DNA from: an uncultured Bacilli bacterium
GTDB lineage: Bacteria; Bacillota_I; Bacilli_A; RF39; UBA660
DNA: 64,000 nt
Reading direction: 5' to 3'
NCBI GenBank assembly: GCA_958413985.1
Contig: CATYVZ010000006.1
Span: forward strand, 1 to 64,000
The notes under the pieces are model-generated. The model saw only the letters and a program-made list of their open reading frames with translations, made no database searches and was not told the origin of the DNA. Shown one piece after another: positions 52,784-61,861 of this stretch (position 1 is its first letter; each line of letters begins with the position of its first letter). The position numbers and the translations under genes are program-made.

Positions 52784-54535
52784 ATGTTAGGTAAAATCGT
52801 TTATATGAGCAACAATATCGCTCATGTTCAAATTCCACCTAATATTTCTATTTCAACCAATTTAATGAATATGCATGTAATATTTGAAGATGACAAGAAA
52901 AAGGTAATAGGTGAAATTGACGATATTGGTAAAGATCTAATTAAAATTAGATTTTTAGGCGAAATTGTCGATAATAAATTTGTCGGTGGCGTAATTAGAA
53001 AACCTAATATTTCATCTAATGTCCGCATCATAAATGGTGAGGAATTAAAGATTATCGTTGGCGAAAATGATCAAAATAGTTTTATGTTAGGTACTAGTGC
53101 TTTATATGATAACTATCCAATTATGGTTAATATCAACGAATTATTTTCTAACCACATGGCCATCTTTGGTAACAGTGGTTCTGGTAAATCTTGTGGCGTG
53201 GCTCGTCTTTTACAAAACTTATTTAGTAATCCTAATTTTAAACCATATCGAGCTAACATCTTTATTTTTGATGCTTATGGTGAATATCACAACGCCTTCT
53301 CTAACTTTAACCAAATAAACCCTAATTATCAATTTAAGTATTATACAACTAATAAAAACGATCTTAATGGTGAACCTTTAAGAATTCCTCTATGGCTACT
53401 TGATAATGATGATTTGGCTATCTTATTAAGCGCTACTGAACATGCGCAATTACCAATAATCGAAAGAACTACTAAATTAGTTAAGATATTTGCCTCAAAT
53501 AGTGAAATGGCAATCAAATATAAAAACCATTTGATCGCTAAAGCAATTATGAGTATTTTATACAATAATCAAAATGCTAGTAGTAAAAGAAATGATGTTT
53601 TTGCTATATTTAATTCATGTACTACCGAACAGTTTAATCCTGAGGCAGTAGTTCAGGGAGTCGGTTACACAAGAAAGTTTAGAGAATGTTTTTTAATTAA
53701 CAACGATGATAATTTTTCAGAAAGTGTCTTATTATCTGAGTATGTCTCTAGTTTTATCGATGAAAGTCTTGAGCAATATGAAGAAAATGAAATCAATTAT
53801 TATACTTTAGAAGATTTAGAAAAAGCTTTAAATTTTACTTTAATTTCTGAAGGACTACTTAAAAATGAAAAAGCTTATAGTAGTGCGATCGCTTTAAAGG
53901 TTAGATTGCATTCGATTATCATTAGTCAATACTCTGAATATTTTAAAATGCCTAATTTTATGACTAAAGATCAGTATATTGCTTCACTTGTCAGTAAAAA
54001 TAATAAAAAAGCTCAAATAATCAATTTTAATTTGGAAGATGTCGAAGATTGGTTTGCTAAGTTTGTAACTAAATCATATGTAAAACTATTGTTTAATTAT
54101 GTTAAAAACATGAACAATAGAGCGACAATTCCTTTTCATATCTTTTTGGAAGAAGCACACCGTTATGTGCAGAAGGATAGTGATTCTTATCTTCTTGGTT
54201 ATAACATCTTCGATCGTGTTGCTAAAGAAGGACGTAAATATGGATTGATATTAGATCTAATATCTCAAAGACCAGTTGAATTATCTGATACTGTTATATC
54301 ACAGATGGCTAATTTTTTGATATTTAAAATAACCCATCCTTTAGATGTTGAGTATATACAAAAGATGTTGCCAAACATCAGCATCGATATTATTGAAAAA
54401 CAAAAAAGTTTACAACCAGGTACATGTATGGCCTTTGGTAGAGCTTTTAAAATACCGATGATCGTTAGAATGCAAATGCCTAATCCAATGCCAGAAAGCA
54501 GTAATTGCAATATCATAGGGACTTGGAAATCATAA
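52784..54535 (+). CDS. HerA-like (DUF87) ATPase
   Basis: A 583-aa FtsK/HerA-superfamily ATPase. An N-terminal HAS-type beta-barrel (about 1-110) precedes Walker A GNSGSGKS (about 129-136). Walker B is IFLEEAHRYVQ, and an arginine-containing region EGRKYGLILDLISQRP follows. HerA translocases process DNA ends with NurA in archaea, and bacterial relatives pair with nucleases or SIR2 in phage defence. No partner gene adjoins it: it is a single plus-strand unit with its own terminator. The ATG at 52784 follows GAGGGGTGAT; an ATG at 52769 precedes that site. Confidence 0.85.
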   Translation: MLGKIVYMSNNIAHVQIPPNISISTNLMNMHVIFEDDKKKVIGEIDDIGKDLIKIRFLGEIVDNKFVGGVIRKPNISSNVRIINGEELKIIVGENDQNSFMLGTSALYDNYPIMVNINELFSNHMAIFGNSGSGKSCGVARLLQNLFSNPNFKPYRANIFIFDAYGEYHNAFSNFNQINPNYQFKYYTTNKNDLNGEPLRIPLWLLDNDDLAILLSATEHAQLPIIERTTKLVKIFASNSEMAIKYKNHLIAKAIMSILYNNQNASSKRNDVFAIFNSCTTEQFNPEAVVQGVGYTRKFRECFLINNDDNFSESVLLSEYVSSFIDESLEQYEENEINYYTLEDLEKALNFTLISEGLLKNEKAYSSAIALKVRLHSIIISQYSEYFKMPNFMTKDQYIASLVSKNNKKAQIINFNLEDVEDWFAKFVTKSYVKLLFNYVKNMNNRATIPFHIFLEEAHRYVQKDSDSYLLGYNIFDRVAKEGRKYGLILDLISQRPVELSDTVISQMANFLIFKITHPLDVEYIQKMLPNISIDIIEKQKSLQPGTCMAFGRAFKIPMIVRMQMPNPMPESSNCNIIGTWKS

Positions 54536-54545
54536 CAACTTTATT

Positions 54546-54571
54546 ACCTATTCTTATGAATAGGTTTTTTT
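54546..54571 (+). terminator. Terminator of the HerA-like gene
   Basis: The stem ACCTATTC/GAATAGGT with a 4-nt loop is followed by a T7 run on the plus strand. Confidence 0.85.
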
Positions 54572-54605
54572 CATCGATTTTACTAAACTATTTTCGCTTG
54601 ATATA

Positions 54606-54640
54606 ACAAAAAGAATAGAACTTTTAAATCTTCTATTCTT
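54606..54640 (-). terminator. Terminator of recA
   Basis: The 10-bp stem AAGAATAGAA/TTCTATTCTT with a 10-nt loop is followed on the minus strand by TTTTTGTTAT just downstream of recA. Confidence 0.8.
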
Positions 54641-54650
54641 CAATTAATAT

Positions 54651-55667
54651 TTATTTTTCTTCTTTTTTTATTTCTTTTGGTTTTAATCCATAATGTTCTC
54701 TTACTTTATTTTCTATTTCATCAGCTAACTTAGGATTTTTCTTTAACATCTCTTTAACAGTTTCTTTACCTTGACCAATTTTTTCGCCTTTATAAGAATA
54801 CCATGCTCCACTTTTTTCGATGATATTAGCTTCACTAGCCAAATCAACTAACTCACCTTCATGAGAAACTCCTTCACCATACATGATATCTACTGTACAG
54901 CTTTTAAAAGGTGGCGCCATCTTATTTTTGACAACTTTAATTGTCGTTTTATTACCAATTATATCGTTACCTTGTTTTAATTGTTCAGCCCTTCTTATAT
55001 CTAATCTGATCGACGCATAAAATTTTAATGCTCTACCACCAGGTGTTACTTCCGGATTGCCGAACATAACGCCAACTTTTTCTCTTAATTGGTTGATAAA
55101 TATAGCGATAGTATTAGTTTTATTGATAACACCAGCTAATTTTCGTAGAGCTTGGCTCATAAGTCTAGCTTGTAATCCGACATGTGAATCGCCCATTTCA
55201 CCCTCGATTTCCGCTTGTGGAACTAAAGCAGCAACGGAATCGATAACGATAACGCTAATTGCTCCACTTCTAACTAAAGCTTCACAGATTTCTAGTGCTT
55301 GTTCACCGTTATCTGGTTGTGATAATAATAACTCATCGATATTGACACCTAGTTTTTTAGCATATTGTGGATCTAATGAATTTTCAGCATCGATAAAAGC
55401 TACCCTGCCACCTAGTTTTTGCGCTTCAGCGATTGCATGCAAAGCAAATGTCGTTTTACCACTTGATTCAGGACCATATATTTCGATTATTCTTCCTTTA
55501 GGATAACCACCTATTCCTAAAATCATATCTAAAGCGATCGATCCACTTGGAATAACATCTATTTGTCTAACTTCGTTATTACCTAATTTCATGACTGAAC
55601 CTTTTCCAAATTGTTTTTCGATATCTTGTAAAACCTGATCTAATGTTTTGTCGTTACTTTTTGTCAT
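54651..55667 (-). CDS. recA: Recombinase RecA
   Basis: A 338-aa DNA strand-exchange ATPase that also activates LexA self-cleavage. It has Walker A GPESSGKTT, Walker B VIVIDSVAAL, the L2-preceding INQLREKVGVMFGNPE and a lysine-rich C-terminus. AGGAGG precedes the ATG. A LexA-type box and consensus promoter lie upstream, so SOS control is likely. Confidence 0.98.
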   Translation of the reverse strand: MTKSNDKTLDQVLQDIEKQFGKGSVMKLGNNEVRQIDVIPSGSIALDMILGIGGYPKGRIIEIYGPESSGKTTFALHAIAEAQKLGGRVAFIDAENSLDPQYAKKLGVNIDELLLSQPDNGEQALEICEALVRSGAISVIVIDSVAALVPQAEIEGEMGDSHVGLQARLMSQALRKLAGVINKTNTIAIFINQLREKVGVMFGNPEVTPGGRALKFYASIRLDIRRAEQLKQGNDIIGNKTTIKVVKNKMAPPFKSCTVDIMYGEGVSHEGELVDLASEANIIEKSGAWYSYKGEKIGQGKETVKEMLKKNPKLADEIENKVREHYGLKPKEIKKEEK

Positions 55668-55698
55668 ATTTCCTCCTATTTTTAACTCCTACGATATA

Positions 55699-55727
55699 AT
55701 TATAAAACAAAAAAAAACGAAAGTCAA
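55699..55727 (-). promoter_or_regulatory. Promoter of recA
   Basis: -35 TTGACT (55722-55727), 17-nt spacer and -10 TATAAT (55699-55704) on the minus strand. Confidence 0.8.
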
Positions 55728-55735
55728 TACAAAAA

Positions 55736-55749
55736 CGAACTAAAGTTTG
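55736..55749. promoter_or_regulatory. LexA (DinR) box of recA
   Basis: CGAAC-TAAA-GTTTG matches the Gram-positive LexA box CGAAC-N4-GTTCG at all but one position. It lies 8 bp upstream of the -35 hexamer. Confidence 0.75.
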
Positions 55750-55760
55750 TGTTTTTGGGT

Positions 55761-55787
55761 AAAAAAATAAGACTGTTACGTCTTATT
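55761..55787 (-). terminator. Terminator of pgsA
   Basis: The 8-bp stem AATAAGAC/GTCTTATT with loop TGTTAC is followed by a T7 run on the minus strand, at the pgsA stop codon. Confidence 0.8.
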
Positions 55788-56376
55788 AACTTAGTAAAAC
55801 TTTCTTGTTGATCTGATAATATTGAATAGCTGAGTAAACAGCTAATACTGTCGCAATAATAAGTAATACGTCAGATACTTTTATATTGATAAGTTCAAAC
55901 GGCAAATTATTAAATAAAGTTAAAACTATACCAATCATTAGAAAAGCTGTCTTATATTTTCCTGATTTAATTGCCGCAACTACTTCTTTTTTACTGCCGA
56001 CTATCATCTTGATTATATCGACAACAGTGTCACGAGTAACGATAATAACTGGAATAATCGGATGTATCAACCCTTGACTAGCTAAGATAATCAAAACAGA
56101 ATTAACTAAAAACTTATCAGCGATAGCATCTAACATTTTACCCAAGTCAGTTATCAAATTATGCTTTCGTGCTAAATAGCCATCTAAAAAATCAGTTAAC
56201 GATGCTATGATAAACAAAAATCCTGCGATAAAATATTTAATATCGACGACGATCGCTTCGTTGATAAATAACTTAGTTGAACTAAGTCCTACTGCATCAA
56301 AAGGAAAAATTAAAATAATGACAATTAAAATTGTTAAAAATATTCGTGCTAAAGTTATTTTATTCGGTAAATTCAT
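55786..56376 (-). CDS. pgsA: CDP-diacylglycerol-glycerol-3-phosphate 3-phosphatidyltransferase
   Basis: A 196-aa integral membrane enzyme that makes phosphatidylglycerol phosphate. The CDP-alcohol phosphotransferase motif DG-x2-AR-x8-G-x3-D-x3-D is intact, from DFLDGYLAR to GKMLDAIADK. The ATG at 56376 follows GGAGGTACTT. It overlaps the RodZ-like gene by 17 bp. The order ymfM-pgsA-recA is that of Bacillus, but cinA is missing. Confidence 0.95.
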   Translation of the reverse strand: MNLPNKITLARIFLTILIVIILIFPFDAVGLSSTKLFINEAIVVDIKYFIAGFLFIIASLTDFLDGYLARKHNLITDLGKMLDAIADKFLVNSVLIILASQGLIHPIIPVIIVTRDTVVDIIKMIVGSKKEVVAAIKSGKYKTAFLMIGIVLTLFNNLPFELINIKVSDVLLIIATVLAVYSAIQYYQINKKVLLS

Positions 56377-56836
56377 AAGTACCTCCATATACTAAATTCT
56401 CAGTTTCTTCATCTTTATCAGCAACGATATTATAAAGAAGAACGATAATTGTGATCAACAAAACGACAATGGCCACATAGATAATATTTTGATATATCTT
56501 TTCACTTTTTCTTTCAACCGTATATGGCGATCTTATTTTGTTTTCATCTTTCTTATTTTTAGCCTCATTTTTTATATCGTCAAGTGATAATTTAGAAGTA
56601 TAATCAAATAAATACTCATTAAAATCATCGACGACTTCTTCTTTATCTAGTCCTAAATATTTAGCATAATCTCTTATAAAAAACTTTAAACTAAAAACAT
56701 CTTGAAAGGTCTCGATATTTCCTTCTTCTATATCTACGATCTGGGAGGGAGCAATTTTTAAATCTTCTGCTGCTTCTTCGATTGAAATACCGATATTTTC
56801 TCTTGTGGATTTTAGTTTCTCACCAATTTCTTTCAT
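56360..56836 (-). CDS. RodZ-like (YmfM) helix-turn-helix membrane protein
   Basis: A 158-aa protein with an N-terminal Xre-type helix-turn-helix (about 1-70, IGISIEEAAEDLKIAPSQI). A basic linker and one transmembrane helix (about 115-138) follow, then a very short external tail. RodZ links MreB to the elongasome. This form lacks the large extracellular domain, as in some Bacilli YmfM. GAGGTG precedes the ATG. It precedes pgsA. Confidence 0.85.
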   Translation of the reverse strand: MKEIGEKLKSTRENIGISIEEAAEDLKIAPSQIVDIEEGNIETFQDVFSLKFFIRDYAKYLGLDKEEVVDDFNEYLFDYTSKLSLDDIKNEAKNKKDENKIRSPYTVERKSEKIYQNIIYVAIVVLLITIIVLLYNIVADKDEETENLVYGGTYEFTE

Positions 56837-56860
56837 TTATTCACCTCAAAAGCTAAAAAA

Positions 56861-57204
56861 AATAATACTTATAAGCCATGTTCTGTCCTTGATACCAAGG
56901 GGCAAACATCTATCTACCATCACTGGTTCTAAAGCAAGTTTTATTCCCTACTTTAAACTCCCCTACCATAAATTTGGGTTTCTTGCTTGTGGGGTTTACC
57001 GCGTTTCACTCTCCTATCACTAGGAGATTCGTCACTGTGGCACTTTAAGTCTACTTTAATCTAAAGATAGATTAGTTCGACGCCGTTAGTTTAAAACTAC
57101 CATAGGTTATTTTTTCCCTATGCACAATCACTACTACCATTTCAGGATAGTGCAAGCATGGACTTTCCTCTATATTAAATACAGCGTTTGCCAAGTATTA
57201 TTCT
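56861..57204 (-). ncRNA. rnpB: RNase P RNA, Bacillus type (class B)
   Basis: The minus strand carries the universal GAGGAAAGTCCATGC near the 5' end and ACAGAACATGGCTTATA at the 3' end. The two ends pair in P1 (AATAATACTT/AAGTATTATT). A T-rich run follows the 3' end. It catalyses 5' maturation of tRNA with the RnpA protein. The 5' end overlaps the gpsB stop by a few bases, so RNA and gpsB mRNA share a transcription unit or a promoter lies within gpsB. Confidence 0.95.
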
Positions 57205-57527
57205 TTACCATATATAATTTTTTCAAGATTAGACAATCTTCTTAAAACATCGACACTATTGGTACCAGATTCACTATCCGCGCTCTCTTTAAGAATGTCT
57301 AATTTGGTTTTTAAGTTTCTGATTTCTTGTTTTAGTTTTATATTGTCATTAGTCAATTCTCTAATCTCATTAGTTAGTTCTTTATTAATGGCAATAAATT
57401 CCTCATAATCACGCATGACAACATCTAAAAACTTATCAACCTCTTGAGGACGATAACCTCTTGTATCCAATTTAAAATCTTTGTCATAAATATCTTTGAC
57501 AGTAAGCATTATTCGATCTTGATACAT
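57198..57527 (-). CDS. gpsB: Cell division/elongation adaptor GpsB
   Basis: A 109-aa DivIVA-family protein with an N-terminal membrane-proximal motif (DIYDKDFKLDTRGYRPQEVDKFLD) and a long coiled coil. A short C-terminal trimer region follows. GpsB binds penicillin-binding proteins and moves them between side wall and septum; ponA is encoded nearby. The ATG at 57527 follows GGGTGG; the longer open frame upstream overlaps the promoter. Confidence 0.93.
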   Translation of the reverse strand: MYQDRIMLTVKDIYDKDFKLDTRGYRPQEVDKFLDVVMRDYEEFIAINKELTNEIRELTNDNIKLKQEIRNLKTKLDILKESADSESGTNSVDVLRRLSNLEKIIYGKE

Positions 57528-57545
57528 ACTATACCACCCAGATAA

Positions 57546-57575
57546 ATTATATAACAAAATCGAACCTCTTGTCAA
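57546..57575 (-). promoter_or_regulatory. Promoter of gpsB
   Basis: -35 TTGACA (57570-57575), 18-nt spacer and -10 TATAAT (57546-57551) on the minus strand, both hexamers perfect. Confidence 0.8.
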
Positions 57576-57581
57576 CCAAAA

Positions 57582-57674
57582 TCACTTCCTTATATTTTTA
57601 AAATAAGTTGCCATTTTGATAAACTTTACATCTTCCAACATCGTATCAAAAATTTGTTCAACATGATCGTTCAT
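57582..57674 (-). CDS. Possible 30-aa protein upstream of gpsB
   Basis: A short frame, ATG at 57674 after TTGGGTGAT, encoding MNDHVEQIFDTMLEDVKFIK and ten more residues. It is amphipathic, acidic then basic, and ends just before the gpsB promoter. It could be a small regulatory protein or chance. Confidence 0.35.
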   Translation of the reverse strand: MNDHVEQIFDTMLEDVKFIKMATYFKNIRK

Positions 57675-57781
57675 GCTATCACCCAATAGTATTAAAACAC
57701 ACAACTAAAAAAGTTTCAGCAAATTCGACAAAAGTTGTCAAAATAATTTTTAATTATCTTCAAAAATAACAAAATGTATAG

Positions 57782-57787
57782 TATAAT
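57782..57787 (+). promoter_or_regulatory. -10 element of recU-ponA
   Basis: TATAAT at 57782-57787 with a weak TTCAAA 17 nt upstream, 16 nt before the recU start codon. Confidence 0.5.
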
Positions 57788-57803
57788 ATTAATGGTGAAA
57801 TTG

Positions 57804-58358
57804 ATGAATTATCCAAATGGTTTAAAAAAAACATTTAAAATGACGACAAGTAACCGCGGTATGAGTTTAGAAAACGATATTAATGATTCTAATCTTTATT
57901 ATCGTAACCACGATATAGCTGTTATATATAAAAAACCAGTCCCAATTACTATAAATAAAGTCGATTATAAATCAAGAAAAAATGCCGTTATTAAAGAAGC
58001 ACACTTTATTGTTCCATCAACTACCGATTATAATGGAATTTATAAAGGATTATATATCGATTTTGAAGCTAAAGAAACAAGGCAAAATTATTTTCCTTTG
58101 GCAAATATCCACAAGCATCAAATCGAGCATTTAAAACAGATTAGAAAATGTGGAGGAATCGGTTTTATTATCGTGAGATTTGTCAAGGACAATAAAACTT
58201 ATCTATTAGAAATTGACAAATTGGTTAATTTTTTAGATAATAATAAGAGAAAATCTATTCCGCAAAAATATTTTGCTTTGAATGGTTTTTTAATTAAACA
58301 AGGATATAACCCCTATTTAGATTATTTAAAAATAGTTGATGTTATTAAGGAGAGATAA
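57804..58358 (+). CDS. recU: Holliday junction resolvase RecU
   Basis: A 184-aa nuclease that resolves recombination intermediates. It has NRGMSLENDIN, the active-site stretch STTDYNGIYKG with YIDFEAKET, and PLANIHKHQIEHLKQ, all as in B. subtilis RecU. The ATG at 57804 follows GGTG; frames opening upstream include the promoter. It directly precedes ponA, as in Bacillus. Confidence 0.96.
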   Translation: MNYPNGLKKTFKMTTSNRGMSLENDINDSNLYYRNHDIAVIYKKPVPITINKVDYKSRKNAVIKEAHFIVPSTTDYNGIYKGLYIDFEAKETRQNYFPLANIHKHQIEHLKQIRKCGGIGFIIVRFVKDNKTYLLEIDKLVNFLDNNKRKSIPQKYFALNGFLIKQGYNPYLDYLKIVDVIKER

Positions 58359-58359
58359 A

Positions 58360-61233
58360 ATGAAAAAAATACGTCCTAAAGAAAATAAAAAAGAAAATAA
58401 ATTGATAAAAAAAATAAAAGAGAAATCGAAAATAATAATTTTTGCTTTAATCTGTTTGATAGCTTTAATTATTGGTTCATTTACAATCGGCTTTGTATCA
58501 ACTTTAATCCTTTTGATTATAGCTAGTTTAATTTATTATTTTGTAACTAAACCTAAAAAGAAAACTAAAAAAAGTGGCAAAGAAATATTAAAAACGGTTC
58601 TTATATTTTGTTTTTCTTTCGCAATTTTCTTTTTGATTGTCGCTGTTGGCTTTGCTAGTTATATTATCTTAACTGCACCAGAATTTAATGTCGAAAACTT
58701 ATACAATAAAGATGCTTCTATTTTATATGGTGCGGATGGTACGGAAATAGCTAAAATCGGTTCAGAAATCAGACAAAAAGTTACTTATGACGAATTATCA
58801 CAAGATTTGATCGATGCGATTATTGCAACTGAAGATTCACGCTTTTTCCAGCATAGTGGAGTTGATTTACCAAGGTTTTTAAAAGCTTCATTTAGTCAAC
58901 TTCTAGGTAAAGGTGGCGGGGGTGCTTCAACTTTAACTATGCAAGTATCAAAAAATGCCTTCACTTCGACTGAAGATGAAGGATTACAAGGTATCATCCG
59001 TAAATTTACTGATGTTTACTTATCAGTCTTTAAAATTGAAACCCATTATACTAAAGAACAGATTATCGAATTTTATGTTAATTCAAATAATCTAGGTAGT
59101 TCTAACCGTGGTGTCGAACAGGCTAGTCAAGACTATTTTGGAAAAAGTGCTAGTGAACTAAATTTAGCTGAATCAGCAATGATAGCCGGACTTTTTCAGG
59201 CTCCCGGTGCTTATAACCCATATTTATATCCTGAGGCTTGTGAGCAAAGAAGATTAACTGTTTTAAGCCTAATGTTAAGACATGGTTATATTACTGAAGA
59301 AGAATACAATATTGCAAAAGAGTTGACTGTCGAAGAACTCTTAACTCACGATAACGATGAAGTTTCTTCTGATGTTTATCAAGATTTTATCGATACTGTG
59401 GTCGAAGAAGTTATCGATCGAACTGGAAATGATCCTTACATTGTACCAATGCGAATATATACGACAATGGATAAGACAATGCAAGAAACCATGGCTGGAG
59501 TTATGAATGGAACACTATATGAATGGAAAGATGATGTCGTTCAAGGGGCAGCTATCGTTATCGACGTTGAAAACGGTGAAATTAAAGCTGTCGGTGGTGG
59601 TCGAGATCGTGTCGTAAGAGGAGAAAACTTTGCCACTAACTTAAATCGTCAAATTGGATCGACAGCTAAACCTCTTTACGATTATGGACCAGGAATTCAA
59701 TATAATAATTGGTCGACTTATACTCCATTTACTGATGAACCTTATTCATATTCTGACGGTATTTCAATTAAAAACTGGGATAGTTCTTATTACTATTTCC
59801 AAACTTTACACGATGCTTTAAAACATTCACGTAATATTCCGGCAGTCAAAGCTTTTCAACAAATTAAAAATAGCAATATAAAAGAATTTGTAACCAATTT
59901 AGGTTTATCGCCAGAAATCAAAAATGGTTTACTTTATGAATCTCACGCTTTAGGTGGATATAATGGTGAATCCCCACTTACTATGGCTGCTGCTTATGCT
60001 GCTTTCTCAAATGGTGGCTATTATATCGAACCTCACAGCTTTACTAAGATTGAATATATCGACTCTGATGATACTTATGAAGTTAAACCGATTACAAGAA
60101 AAGCAATGAGTGAAGATACAGCCTACATGATCACTAAAGTTTTAGAAGATACATCTAGTTATGCAGTTGGATTAAGTGTCAATGGTGTTAACTATGCTGC
60201 TAAAACTGGTACTACTAATCTAGATTCTGATACAATTAGAGATTATGATTTACCTAGAAATGCAATTAGTGATAAATGGATAGCAAGCTTTAATGATTCA
60301 TATTCTATTGCCGTTTGGTATGGATATCAATATCTCGATAAAGATTATTGCCTAACTACTTCAGATTATTCGATCAAAAGGGTTTTCCAAACTATCGCTA
60401 AATCGGTCTACACTAAAAATTCTACTTGGAAACAACCAGCAGGAGTTGTCAAAGCTATTGTTGAAGATGAATTACCTACTGCTATGTTAGCTAGTGAATT
60501 TACACCAAAAGATCAACAGATTACAGCTTACTTTAAAAAAGGTTTTGAACCAACTAGCACATCGACTAGATATAGTCAATTAGAAAATGTTACTAGTTTA
60601 AATTACGACAACAATACTAATACTTTATCATGGCAACCAATTGCTACTCCTGATTTTATTAATAATGAATATTTATCTAAACTGTTTGATCAATTATATA
60701 CAGATGATAAAACTAAAGAAAGCCAATTAAACAAACGAATTGCTTATAATAACGAAAATATTGGTTCTATTGTATACGATATCTACATCAAAGATAGTGC
60801 TGGTAATTTAAGTTTACTTACAACTACTACTAATAACAATATCGTATATCCTGTTACCGAAACAACTACTTTTGTCGTTAAATCAGCTTACTCGATCTTT
60901 AAAGATAATGCTAGTAGCGGCGCTGAATTTACGATCGAAAAAGATAGTTCAACGATTATCACATCGGAACTTAACAGTGCTTATACTGTAACTGTGCCAG
61001 TTGGACAAAAATATATAGAACCAGATAAACCAGTCATTGTGTTACAAAATGGTATAACTGATGTTACTAGTTTAGCAACTATTACTTATACAGTTAGAAG
61101 AAATTCTGACAATCAAGTTTTTAACAGTGTTTCTTATATTAATACAAGTGTTGCTGATTCATATACAATTACATATTATATCAATTATGGTAGTTACCAA
61201 AATACTTTGACAAAAATAGTACAAATTCAATAA
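58360..61233 (+). CDS. ponA: Class A penicillin-binding protein 1A
   Basis: A 957-aa bifunctional peptidoglycan synthase. The N-terminus is very basic. Two hydrophobic stretches (about 25-60 and 80-105) follow, where most PBP1A have one. The GT51 glycosyltransferase has EDSRFFQHSGVD and STLTMQVSKN. The transpeptidase has STAKP, SRN and KTGTT. About 250 C-terminal residues form beta-rich fibronectin-like modules. AAGGAG precedes the ATG at 58360, one base after the recU stop. Confidence 0.97.
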   Translation: MKKIRPKENKKENKLIKKIKEKSKIIIFALICLIALIIGSFTIGFVSTLILLIIASLIYYFVTKPKKKTKKSGKEILKTVLIFCFSFAIFFLIVAVGFASYIILTAPEFNVENLYNKDASILYGADGTEIAKIGSEIRQKVTYDELSQDLIDAIIATEDSRFFQHSGVDLPRFLKASFSQLLGKGGGGASTLTMQVSKNAFTSTEDEGLQGIIRKFTDVYLSVFKIETHYTKEQIIEFYVNSNNLGSSNRGVEQASQDYFGKSASELNLAESAMIAGLFQAPGAYNPYLYPEACEQRRLTVLSLMLRHGYITEEEYNIAKELTVEELLTHDNDEVSSDVYQDFIDTVVEEVIDRTGNDPYIVPMRIYTTMDKTMQETMAGVMNGTLYEWKDDVVQGAAIVIDVENGEIKAVGGGRDRVVRGENFATNLNRQIGSTAKPLYDYGPGIQYNNWSTYTPFTDEPYSYSDGISIKNWDSSYYYFQTLHDALKHSRNIPAVKAFQQIKNSNIKEFVTNLGLSPEIKNGLLYESHALGGYNGESPLTMAAAYAAFSNGGYYIEPHSFTKIEYIDSDDTYEVKPITRKAMSEDTAYMITKVLEDTSSYAVGLSVNGVNYAAKTGTTNLDSDTIRDYDLPRNAISDKWIASFNDSYSIAVWYGYQYLDKDYCLTTSDYSIKRVFQTIAKSVYTKNSTWKQPAGVVKAIVEDELPTAMLASEFTPKDQQITAYFKKGFEPTSTSTRYSQLENVTSLNYDNNTNTLSWQPIATPDFINNEYLSKLFDQLYTDDKTKESQLNKRIAYNNENIGSIVYDIYIKDSAGNLSLLTTTTNNNIVYPVTETTTFVVKSAYSIFKDNASSGAEFTIEKDSSTIITSELNSAYTVTVPVGQKYIEPDKPVIVLQNGITDVTSLATITYTVRRNSDNQVFNSVSYINTSVADSYTITYYINYGSYQNTLTKIVQIQ

Positions 61234-61261
61234 AAAGTGCAAGAAATTATCTTGCACTTTT
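61233..61261. terminator. Bidirectional terminator between ponA and nth
   Basis: A 12-bp stem AAAAGTGCAAGA/TCTTGCACTTTT with a 5-nt loop between convergent genes; it overlaps the nth stop. Confidence 0.85.
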
Positions 61262-61861
61262 ATATTTACAAATCGATTTTAATTTACAATCTTCACAAAG
61301 CGGTTTAGTTGCCTTGCAATAATATCTACCAAATAAAACTAATTGATGATGAACTCGACATAAGTTATAATTTTTAAACTTTTTAGTTAATTTAATTTCT
61401 GTTTTGTAAACATCGTCGTTCTTATTTGCTAACCCTAGTCTAATACTGACACGATGAACATGGGTATCGACAGCAATACACTCTATATTATATATATTGC
61501 TTAAAACCACATTAGCTGTCTTTCTTCCAACTCCCGGTAAACTTTCTAAAAATTCACGATCATTTGGGACAATATCACCAACTTGTTGTAATCTTTTTGC
61601 TATTTCGATAATATTATTTGCTTTCTTATTAAAAGTTCCAATCGGTTTAATTATATCTATTAAATCATCTATTTTAGCATTGCGTAATTTTTCTAAACTA
61701 TCATATTTTTTAAATAAGATACTAGTAACCATATTAACCCTTTTATCAGTGGTTTGAGCACTTAACATCGTCGCTAATAGCAGTTCATAGTCTTTATTAT
61801 AATTTAACTCACATTTGGGATTAGGGATCAATTCATCTAAATAATCAATTATCTCGTTCAT
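61247..61861 (-). CDS. nth: Endonuclease III
   Basis: A 204-aa base-excision DNA glycosylase/AP lyase for oxidised pyrimidines. It has the helix-hairpin-helix LPGVGRKTA with the catalytic lysine and VDTHVHRVS with the catalytic aspartate. The 4Fe4S site is C-x6-C-x2-C-x5-C at the end. It overlaps dnaD by 17 bp, as part of the dnaD-nth unit. Confidence 0.97.
   Translation of the reverse strand: MNEIIDYLDELIPNPKCELNYNKDYELLLATMLSAQTTDKRVNMVTSILFKKYDSLEKLRNAKIDDLIDIIKPIGTFNKKANNIIEIAKRLQQVGDIVPNDREFLESLPGVGRKTANVVLSNIYNIECIAVDTHVHRVSIRLGLANKNDDVYKTEIKLTKKFKNYNLCRVHHQLVLFGRYYCKATKPLCEDCKLKSICKYKSAR

Noticed and set aside
55057..55506. Long open frame antisense to recA
   Set aside because: It mirrors codon bias of recA, has no ribosome site and matches no family; similar antisense frames over tkt, lon and the kinases were dismissed for the same reason.
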